Assembly: GCA_037127255.1 (NCBI GenBank)
Contig: JBANSL010000018.1
Coordinates: 13,241,175 to 13,305,174 of the forward strand
Source: Persicaria tinctoria
Taxonomy: Eukaryota; Streptophyta; Magnoliopsida; Caryophyllales; Polygonaceae
Reading direction: 5' to 3'
Length of the DNA: 64,000 nt
Shown here: positions 46,326 through 54,438 of the stretch, one piece after another
Layout of the letters: each line of letters begins with the position of its first letter
Numbering within the stretch: the first letter of the stretch is position 1
Position numbers and translations under genes: made by a program
Notes under the pieces: generated by a model
The model's database searches: none
What the model was told of the DNA's origin: nothing
The model's input: the letters and a program-made list of their open reading frames with translations, nothing else

Positions 46326-47046
46326 TAGGGCTGGCAAATGTTACGGAAATTACCATACCAACCACAAACCGACTATGTTGGTAACCACACTTGTGGTATC
46401 CAACATGGTGGTAACCATCGTGGAGGTAACCACGTAAAAGTGGTACGGTAATGGTAATGAATTCTGAATACCATGATTACCATGGTTACCGAGTATATAT
46501 ATTAATTTTTTTTATTTAATGTTTTATTGTTATTACCTTTGAGTTTAAGTTTTTAATTTATATTTTGTGTTTTGATTTTGATCTAAATTGATCCTTTCTA
46601 TTTTTTCTACTAGAAACAATAGGACCATTTTGAATGTTTGAAGATTTTGAACTTATTTTGTTTGAAATTGCATGAACATTTTGAATGTTTGAACAATTGA
46701 ACTTGGTTTGTTTCTTCAAAACTTTGAACTTGGTTGACTTGAATTGGTTTGTACTTTAGGTTGTGAACAACTTTTAATAGATGGTAAACATATTATTTTT
46801 GGTAACCATGTTTTTTCGTTCAACTTTGATGACCACCGGAAGATAGTCAAGGAGTTTCAAAAGAAACAGAATTACAACTTGGTAACCATGGTAATGTACC
46901 GATGGTAACCACAAGTCGTGGTTACCACGTATGCGGTAACCACGACTTATGGTTGGTACGTGGTATGAAAATTTGTATACCACCAGTTTGTGGTTGGTAC
47001 GTGGTAATCACCAATTTTTGGTGGTTACCGTACCATGCTAACCCTA
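46326..47046. mobile_element. Non-autonomous hAT element, 721 bp
   Basis: Left end TAGGGCTGGCAAATGTTACG, right end GTACCATGCTAACCCTA. The 8-bp duplication AACTCAGC lies at 46318-46325 and 47047-47054. Both subterminal zones are packed with GGTAACCA and its inverse TGGTTACC, typical of transposase-binding repeats in hAT elements. There is no coding capacity. Confidence 0.88.
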
Positions 47047-47249
47047 AACTCAGCTCCCTCTCCTCCAGGATCTCCTCCCTCTCATTCTCCTCTTGCCTCT
47101 TCGTTGTCAATATATAATTATCCGCCTCTCTTTACCTTCAGGCCTTTTGGATCCTCTACGTTAATGTCATTATTCCAAGAGATGCCACTACCCCGTGGCT
47201 AGGGTTCCTATGCTTGCGAGGTCAATGAATCCGGTGGCTAGGGTTTTGG

Positions 47250-47828
47250 TAGATATGAGCAAACATGGGCCAACCCGGCCGGCCCGCCCAAAGGGTCGGG
47301 CTTGGCCATAGGGTGAAGCCCAAGCGGGTCGACGGGCCCGACCCAATTTTATAATAATAATATTATATACAATTATAATTATATAAATTATATAGAGTAT
47401 TGTAAAAATATATACATAATTTCTATAATTTATAAATATATTACCGATGTCATACCAGTGCTAAGTACTAACTATTTCCAATCATAAACGCTCTCATCTT
47501 CAAAATCAAATCCAATTGAGAAATAAAAACCCTAAATGCTCTCTCTCGCATAGCCCGAGTGTCGCTTGAAAGTATTGGTGTTGATTTGCATTTGTTAGTA
47601 AGCTAATATTGTCCAGATTTGCTTCGTATTTGAAAGTATTTATACAGTGTTGTATTTTTCCACTTTTTTTTAGTTCGATTTCGGAAAGAAAATGAATTTG
47701 AGATGCTAGACCCGTTTGGCCCAGTGGGTGGCCTGACCCGGTAAAAAGGGTGGGCTTGGACAAGGCAATAGACCCAACCCGGCTCGGTAATGGGCTGAAA
47801 TTTTGGTCGAGGCCCGGCCCAAGCCCAC
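47250..47828. mobile_element. GGCCCG-rich hAT-like element, 579 bp
   Basis: The 8-bp repeat GGTTTTGG is at 47242-47249 and 47829-47836. The left part reads GGGCCAACCCGGCCGGCCCG and the right part has the inverse flavour (GGCCCGGCCCAAGCCCA), with AT-rich DNA between. The extreme TIRs are poorly matched, so the exact ends are less sure than for the neighbouring element. 47837-48184 holds no gene. Confidence 0.6.
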
Positions 47829-48238
47829 GGTTTTGGTGACAGTGAGCGAGTTTTGCCTATCACATCTACGTTGTTGGTGGCATTATTGATAATTGAAGAC
47901 CACTATGAGTAGCCGAGAATGATAGAATGTAAAACTTTGACCTTTGATTGACCCTTTGTATCCCCAAATTGTTTTCTTTAATGTTTGATAGAATTAGTTT
48001 TGGTGTGCGACATGGCTAAATTTGAGGGAAAGGGGTGTACACAGTGTATAAGATCATTTGGAAAAAAAAGCTCATCTGAATTTAAGTTTCAACCTTGAAA
48101 TTGATCAATGTAGATCAATGAAAGGGGATGGGTCGATGGGAAGATGTGAACTCGTTAATTTCATTTTAATGTTTCAATTTTTCCCCCCAAATTTTCTTGT
48201 TTTTTTTTTTTTTGATAATAGAAAGTGGTTAGGTCTGG

Positions 48239-51200
48239 CTACATCCTGTCTGTAGTCCAGCCTAGAGCATCCTTACGGATGAAAACTTGCAATTCTATGT
48301 CGGAGTTAAGGTCAGCGTTAGGGGTTAAATGTCCCAGGTGGGTCAGTCTATCCGCAACGCTATTAACTTCCCTAAACACATGACGAATACGGACCGAGGA
48401 AAATTTCAGTAGGTCCAATCGGGAGTCCGAGATGAGCATTTCGATCTCCCATGGGCAATTCCAGGAGCCCAAGAGTGCGTTAATAATGCATTGGTTGTCT
48501 CCTTCAATTTCAATATTTTTGATATTTTTATTGAGTGCTTCTTTAATGCCTTTATATACTGCCAGGGCTTCAGCCCCGATTACAGTGCTATAGTTCCCTT
48601 TCTCAGCTTTTAAGGCTATGGTGTGCGCATTGTGGTCTCTTATAATATATCCTATCGATGTTTCTCCAGAGTCGAGTCTTGATCCATCAAAGTTTAGTTT
48701 ATAGTAGTTTTGTTGTGGTTTTTCCCATTTGATATTTTTCTTTTTACGAGTTGTCGTTGGTTTCTTATGCTTTTGTCTCTCTCTGTCATCCTCTTCGAGG
48801 TCCTTCTTAGAGGAGTTCCATTCCAATATTGTTTTTTTGATAAAGGGTACAATGGACTTGATATTCCCAACGTCGTTTCTAAAGATTATTTGGTTTCTAA
48901 AGTACCATAGGCTCCACCAGATTGTTGCTAGCTTGGTAAAGGACTCTCTGCCTAATGTTAGTTTTAGATCATTTAATGTTTCGCTTGGGTTTTTGTCAAG
49001 GTTCCTATACTTACTGATCTCCCGGCATATTCTTGGCTCAATCTCGTTGGCAACGTTTCTTGTGTTTGGGCATTCCAGGAGAATATGGTATAGATCTTCA
49101 CATGGATGGTTGCAGAATTCACATTGCATGGGCACTGTAATTCGTCTTTGTTCCAACTTAGCTTTGGTAGGGAGTCCATTTTTTGTTATCTTCCAAAGAA
49201 AGTTTTTAATTTTTGGTTGGGTGTCGAGGTCCCATAGCCATTCGCACTGTTTTTTTCGGTGTCCTCTATTCGAGTGCAGTAGATTAACTGCTGAACTTGT
49301 AGAGAACCATCCATTTTTGCTAGGTCCCCAATAGAGGCGATCTGTAATTTCATTTGTGGGGATAGGTATATCGCAAATGTTCTTAATTAGAGTTGAGCCT
49401 AATAGTTGTTGACATTCACGAGTTAGCTTATCTACATCCCATTGTTTTGTTTGTGTGATGTAGTTTTGCGCTGTTGTGTCTTTGTTGATGCTGCCTTGTT
49501 GTTGGATAAGTGAGGATAGTGGTTTCTCCAGGATCCAATTATCTTCCCAGAACCTTATGGTTCTTCCATCCCCTACTTTCCAATGTAGACCTAATTTGAA
49601 GGTATCTCTTAGGGACATGAGTTGCTTCCACTGCCATGAGGTGTTCCCTTTTCTCTGGTACTCAAACATGGATTTGTTTTTCAGATATTTCTCATTAACC
49701 ACTTGTACCCATATATTACTTGGTTCGGCTATAATTTTCCATAATAGTTTTAGTTGTAGTGCTATATTTATGTCTCTAGCTTTTCTGATGCCGAGGCCAC
49801 CGTTTTGCTTGGATTTGCAAATTTCATCCCAATTTATTAAGGGCCTATGTTTATCATTCTTATTCCAGAAGAATTTACTATTAACCTTATCAAGTTCCTC
49901 ATGAATATGGGTGGGTAGTAGAAAACTTTGCATTGTATAGATTGGTTTTGCACCTAGATTGGTTTTGATTAGCGTGCTCCTTCCTTCTTGTGAGAGTGTG
50001 TTAGCTTTCCACTTTGTTAGTTGTTGTTTAGTTCTCGTTACTATTTCCTCGAAAGTTTGTTTATTAACTTTGCCATTTATGATTGGACATCCTAGGTATT
50101 TGTCTAATGCCGCTGTGCTTGCTATTCCTAGATTATTTTGTATCATGTTCTTCATGTTATTTGGAACATTCTTTGAAGTTTGGAAGGTCGATTTGTTGTA
50201 GTTAACTTTTTGTCCTGATGTTGCGCAATAGTTTTCTAGGATTTCTTTAATCCTATAATATGATGTTTGATTTGTATTAGCAAAGATAATGATATCGTCA
50301 GCAAATGAGAGGAATGGGATTTTGATTCCCCCGCTCTTTAGCGAGATACCTATGTGGTCGTCTGAGTCATTGCTTTCCTTCTGAAGCATTCGTGCTAGAA
50401 TCTCCGCACATAAGATGAATAGAAGGGGTGAAAGAGGATCCCCTTGGCGCAATCCTCTTTCTGGTAGGAATTGTTCTGTGGGGCCATCGTTGACTAGAAC
50501 CGAATAAGAGACAGTTGTGATGCATTCCTTTATCCAGTTGACAAACTTCTCATCGAAGCCAAATTTTCTAAGGACTTTGATGATGAAATCCCATTCGATT
50601 TTATCATAGGCTTTTTCCATGTCAAGTTTAACAACAATCCATCCTTTCTTCCCTTGTTTTTTCCTAAATGAGTGGAATATTTCATGAGCTATTAGTATAT
50701 TGTCTTGGATAGATCTGTTTGTGACGAAGGCACCTTGAAGAGGGTGGGTTAATCTAGGAATGATTGTTTTAATTCTCCCGGTGAGAATTTTAGCTATGAT
50801 TTTATATATTGTAGAACATAGGCTTATTGGCCTGTATTGATTCGTGTTGGTAGGGTTGTCACATTTTGGTATTAGGGTGATGAAAGTATGGTTTACTTGT
50901 TTTAATAGCCTTCCACTTCTAAAAAAGCTTTTAACTGCTTTTATTATGCTTGGCCCTACTATGTGCCAATATTTTTGGTAGAAACCTGCGGGCAAACCAT
51001 CAGGGCCTGGTGATTTTTCTGCGCCTATTCCAAAGAGGGCATTTTTAATTTCTAAATTAGTTACTTGTTTGGTTAGTTCATAGTTATCTTGTCTCGTCAC
51101 TTCTTCATCTATCAGATTTAATTGTTCTTCGAGTCTACTATAATCTATGCTAGATGTTTTAAATCTATTTTGGAATTCCTTTTTTATTTCTACACGAATT

Positions 51201-52471
51201 TCCTTTTCATTTGTAATGCTTATTCCATTTGTTGTTAGCTGTTTAATAGTTCTTTTATTTCTTCTACCACTTGCTACTTGGTGGAAATATTTGGAGTTTT
51301 TGTCCATTAATTGGAGGTGTTTGCCTTTTGCTCTTTGGCTCCAGTATTGTTTATGGTATTCCAGTAGTCTCTTATGTTTTCGAATAAGGAGCTTTTCCTT
51401 AATGTTTAATGAGTTCATTTGGTCACGTGTTATCTTTTCCTGTATCTTTTGGAGCTCCTCTTCTACTTCTTTAATTTGTCTGAAGATGTTACCAAATGAT
51501 GTTTTGTTCCAGTTTTTAGCTTTAGATTTCAACAGTTGGTTTTTTTTAACTAGATTATACATGTGAGATCCCTCGTGAGTCGTTCTCCAAGCCTGTTTTA
51601 CCACATTCTCGAAGTCTTTCCTTCTAGTCCACATCATTTCAAATCGGAAGGGTTGTGCTCGATAGTCGTTGTTGTTCGTCAGGTTGACAGATATCTGGCA
51701 ATGATCTGATGAGGTAAATGCATGATTCTTTGTATATATGTTAGGGTACCACTGGGTGATTCTATTTTGTACAAGGACTCTATCGAGCTTTTCAAAAATA
51801 TTGTCCGGTCCATTTCTCTTTTTTCTCCAAGTGTATTCGTTGCCTATAGATGGAATATCGTCTAACCCACATTCACTTTTGATTTTTGTCAATCTCTCAA
51901 ACCTTTTTGGGTTGGTTTGGCATCCGCCTAGCTTTTCTCCCGATTGTTGTATGTCGTTAAGGTCTCCTATTATGACACATGGTAGACTAGAGTTGTCAAT
52001 GAAGTTCTTCACCTTGTTCCAGAATTCACATTTCTCGTTTTCATTTGGTGGAGCGTATGCAAAGATGATGTGGAGCTTTATTCTAGATTCTGGGTTGTTA
52101 TATGAGATGCTAATAAATCGCTCTTCCACGAGTACAATCTCTATGGATTCATTTTTCAGTTGGTATGATTTCCACATTAGGCATAGACCACCGGCTCTCC
52201 CACGGGCAGGGCAATACACCATGTTGTCGAAGCCAGCTTTCCTCCATTTACTTTCTTCTGGGGGGTTTGGTGTTTTAGTTTCAACAATCGACATGACTTG
52301 AATTTGTTCTAACTTACATGTGGCTTCGAGGTTGGTCCAGAGATTGCGCCTGGCCATACCTCTCACATTCCAAAGGCTAAATTTCATATTACCCGTGGTT
52401 GGGTTGTAGAAGGGGCTTGTTTTTCCCAATTTTGTACCCCATTTGTGTTTTTTAATGGATTGTTCCTCCAT
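48239..52471 (-). CDS. LINE ORF2: endonuclease, reverse transcriptase, RNase H
   Basis: 1410 residues, uninterrupted. The APE-type endonuclease spans residues ~29-265 with WNVRG, SIVETKT, VIIGDLND and SSDHCQI holding the catalytic Asn, Glu, Asp and His. A coiled, Lys/Glu-rich linker runs ~310-420. The RT spans ~480-800 with SPGPDGLPAGFYQK, LIPKCDN, YRPISLCSTIYKIIAKIL, VVKLDMEKAYDKIEW, GLRQGDPLSPLLFIL and the catalytic SFADDIII (~722). A zf-RVT-type region (CEFCNHPCEDLYHILLECP) and a C-terminal RNase H (NFDGSRLDSGE, GAEALAVYKG, IEGDNQ, REVNSVADRL) follow. It nicks target DNA and copies the element RNA in place (target-primed reverse transcription). Its first 88 bp overlap the middle ORF in another frame. 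All catalytic residues I can check are present. Confidence 0.95.
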   Translation of the reverse strand: MEEQSIKKHKWGTKLGKTSPFYNPTTGNMKFSLWNVRGMARRNLWTNLEATCKLEQIQVMSIVETKTPNPPEESKWRKAGFDNMVYCPARGRAGGLCLMWKSYQLKNESIEIVLVEERFISISYNNPESRIKLHIIFAYAPPNENEKCEFWNKVKNFIDNSSLPCVIIGDLNDIQQSGEKLGGCQTNPKRFERLTKIKSECGLDDIPSIGNEYTWRKKRNGPDNIFEKLDRVLVQNRITQWYPNIYTKNHAFTSSDHCQISVNLTNNNDYRAQPFRFEMMWTRRKDFENVVKQAWRTTHEGSHMYNLVKKNQLLKSKAKNWNKTSFGNIFRQIKEVEEELQKIQEKITRDQMNSLNIKEKLLIRKHKRLLEYHKQYWSQRAKGKHLQLMDKNSKYFHQVASGRRNKRTIKQLTTNGISITNEKEIRVEIKKEFQNRFKTSSIDYSRLEEQLNLIDEEVTRQDNYELTKQVTNLEIKNALFGIGAEKSPGPDGLPAGFYQKYWHIVGPSIIKAVKSFFRSGRLLKQVNHTFITLIPKCDNPTNTNQYRPISLCSTIYKIIAKILTGRIKTIIPRLTHPLQGAFVTNRSIQDNILIAHEIFHSFRKKQGKKGWIVVKLDMEKAYDKIEWDFIIKVLRKFGFDEKFVNWIKECITTVSYSVLVNDGPTEQFLPERGLRQGDPLSPLLFILCAEILARMLQKESNDSDDHIGISLKSGGIKIPFLSFADDIIIFANTNQTSYYRIKEILENYCATSGQKVNYNKSTFQTSKNVPNNMKNMIQNNLGIASTAALDKYLGCPIINGKVNKQTFEEIVTRTKQQLTKWKANTLSQEGRSTLIKTNLGAKPIYTMQSFLLPTHIHEELDKVNSKFFWNKNDKHRPLINWDEICKSKQNGGLGIRKARDINIALQLKLLWKIIAEPSNIWVQVVNEKYLKNKSMFEYQRKGNTSWQWKQLMSLRDTFKLGLHWKVGDGRTIRFWEDNWILEKPLSSLIQQQGSINKDTTAQNYITQTKQWDVDKLTRECQQLLGSTLIKNICDIPIPTNEITDRLYWGPSKNGWFSTSSAVNLLHSNRGHRKKQCEWLWDLDTQPKIKNFLWKITKNGLPTKAKLEQRRITVPMQCEFCNHPCEDLYHILLECPNTRNVANEIEPRICREISKYRNLDKNPSETLNDLKLTLGRESFTKLATIWWSLWYFRNQIIFRNDVGNIKSIVPFIKKTILEWNSSKKDLEEDDRERQKHKKPTTTRKKKNIKWEKPQQNYYKLNFDGSRLDSGETSIGYIIRDHNAHTIALKAEKGNYSTVIGAEALAVYKGIKEALNKNIKNIEIEGDNQCIINALLGSWNCPWEIEMLISDSRLDLLKFSSVRIRHVFREVNSVADRLTHLGHLTPNADLNSDIELQVFIRKDALGWTTDRM

Positions 52472-54438
52472 CTATTTTGTGGATCATCGACTTTTGTTGG
52501 GATGGGTGAAATCTCTTCATGTATGCTAGTTTTATGTTTTGGGCAGGCACCGATTCTCCCAATTACGATTCCCTTCGCTAATTTTCCTTCCGTCGTATTT
52601 AGTGTTTTTTCCTTTTGTTTTATTTTAGTTCTTCCTAAAATATACACTAACTTGTCTATGGTTTTCCATATATGAGTTTTCTTTCTATTAGGTTTTTGTT
52701 GACAGCTTTTGCAAATTTTGTTACGCCGCTTATTTGTCTGTTTTCTGCTTCTTAGTATCTTGCTACAATCCTCTATTATTTCGTCCCCTTTGGGCGGGAT
52801 GAGATTGATATTGGTCTCTTGGATTAGAATGCTTGGGTTAGCGAGAGTAGATTCTACCACCTTGTTATGCTGTATTAGTTCAATCATGCTCCCCTGGTTG
52901 TTATGCAGGGGATGCAAATTCCCCTTAGTTGTGATCATAGCATTTGTTTCTACAATTGGACCCCATGAATAGGGCCAAGTATCCCTTAACCCACACAATC
53001 CACTGAGATGACAGTATTTCCAAGTCCTGGTTATTGCAACAACATATTCTTGAGCTCTTTCAATACATGGTAATAAGTAATTGTTCGTTTTTGCTGATTG
53101 GCATATCAAGATCTTGTTTCCCCTACTGGTTTCGTATCCTGCTTTGCCATTGTTAGTAGGACCGGTCTCGTCTTCGTTTGCCTTGGGTATGTAGTACTGG
53201 TGATAGGATTTGGTCCTCGCTTCGATAGTCGGGTTGGTTGCCTTGTTGCATGTTTTCTTTTCCCTGCCCCACCTGCAAGTAAGGATCATGTTACTTAGCA
53301 CATAATTCCGAGGATGTGAGATATCAGAATTCATGTTGTAGTACAGAGACTTATGGTGAGGATAGTGTTTTTGTCTTATTGGTTTTATAACATATTTATT
53401 TTTGGTTAACCGTCCTATTCGTAGTATTTGCTCAACCGTTTGGTTTGTACATTTAAATTTGTTGACTACCATAGCTTCATCGTCAGTGTGGCTGCTAAGA
53501 TGGTCCTTACCCTTTCTCTTGTTAAGCGTTTTATTTTGATGGTTGGTTATCCTCAAGTTTAACCGAGCTACTGGAATTTGTTTTATTATATTTAGATATT
53601 TATCAGCTTGAGGTCTCCCTCTAGATGCTAAATTGCTTTTATATGAGGAAGTGGGTAGAGTGGGTGAGATGTAATCGGACACTGGTTTGTAATATATTAT
53701 ATTCATTTTTATAATGGACTTAGTGCTATGATTGTGTACTGTTTTATACTGGCTCAATTTAGGGTGTGCCACGGCCGGGTATAATTTGGCCGGATATATT
53801 ATATTCATTTTTATAAGGCTTTGATTATAAGCCAACTTGCATACTGTTTTTCTATGATAATGTCTATCTTTTGGTGTTTGATGACCAATTTTCCTTAGGA
53901 GAATTTGGCCATAATCCCACCAGGGTATATTGTAATTGGGTGCCTTTATTTTACTACTCAAAGTTATCATGCTGGTAATTTTATTTAGGGTTGTGTTAGT
54001 TTTCTGAATACATCCTTTCATATGGAGGTGTATCCAAGGAAGCCTAGGTTCTCTCCCTTTGATCCGTTGAGATGTTGTTCTTGGTTTGATAATTTTTTGT
54101 TTGTGATTGGCAAGGTTGAGCCAGTTAGTGCTAATAGATGCATTCATAGTTTTCCAGACTCTCCCATACTGAAAGCTGATTTTATTTCCATAATTCCACT
54201 TCAGATGAATCTGAAGGGTGCACAACGATTGGGCTTTTAAGCCAAATGCCTTGTCGGCTACATCAAAGATAAAGATCCTAAGTAGATAGTTGTTAGTGCT
54301 AAATCCAGTCCACCTACTTAGTGCCTGATGATATGTGTTCTCTCTCACCAGACAGGGGTTCAAAAGGTCTTTGTGAGTCTCCTTCTCAGGGAGGGTGGCC
54401 CCTAAGAAGTTAAAACTGGATTTAGTAGATCTAATCAT
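52384..54438 (-). CDS. LINE middle ORF of unknown function (ORFx), 684 aa
   Basis: A continuous frame between ORF1 and ORF2. Its ATG overlaps the ORF1 TGA (ATGA at 54438-54435) and its end overlaps the ORF2 start by 88 bp in a different frame. The protein is strongly basic and rich in Lys, Asn, Thr, Ile and His, with no transmembrane segment or signal peptide obvious. The short motif KMNIIY occurs twice (SLIKMNIIYPAKLYP, SIIKMNIIYYKPV). The only Cys pairs are CKSCQQ and GLCGLRDTW, which do not make a recognised finger. I recognise no family. An open frame of this length is unlikely by chance in A-rich DNA, where TAA is frequent, which argues for recent selection or an origin as a real gene. 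It could be an RNA-binding or linker protein, or an ORF1 extension reached by re-initiation. Confidence 0.7.
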   Translation of the reverse strand: MIRSTKSSFNFLGATLPEKETHKDLLNPCLVRENTYHQALSRWTGFSTNNYLLRIFIFDVADKAFGLKAQSLCTLQIHLKWNYGNKISFQYGRVWKTMNASISTNWLNLANHKQKIIKPRTTSQRIKGREPRLPWIHLHMKGCIQKTNTTLNKITSMITLSSKIKAPNYNIPWWDYGQILLRKIGHQTPKDRHYHRKTVCKLAYNQSLIKMNIIYPAKLYPAVAHPKLSQYKTVHNHSTKSIIKMNIIYYKPVSDYISPTLPTSSYKSNLASRGRPQADKYLNIIKQIPVARLNLRITNHQNKTLNKRKGKDHLSSHTDDEAMVVNKFKCTNQTVEQILRIGRLTKNKYVIKPIRQKHYPHHKSLYYNMNSDISHPRNYVLSNMILTCRWGREKKTCNKATNPTIEARTKSYHQYYIPKANEDETGPTNNGKAGYETSRGNKILICQSAKTNNYLLPCIERAQEYVVAITRTWKYCHLSGLCGLRDTWPYSWGPIVETNAMITTKGNLHPLHNNQGSMIELIQHNKVVESTLANPSILIQETNINLIPPKGDEIIEDCSKILRSRKQTNKRRNKICKSCQQKPNRKKTHIWKTIDKLVYILGRTKIKQKEKTLNTTEGKLAKGIVIGRIGACPKHKTSIHEEISPIPTKVDDPQNRWRNNPLKNTNGVQNWEKQAPSTTQPRVI

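Noticed and set aside
45418..46384. Open frames in GC-richer DNA right of Copia-2
   Set aside because: Low-complexity, no recognised domain, frames overlap on both strands; kept only as possible captured DNA.
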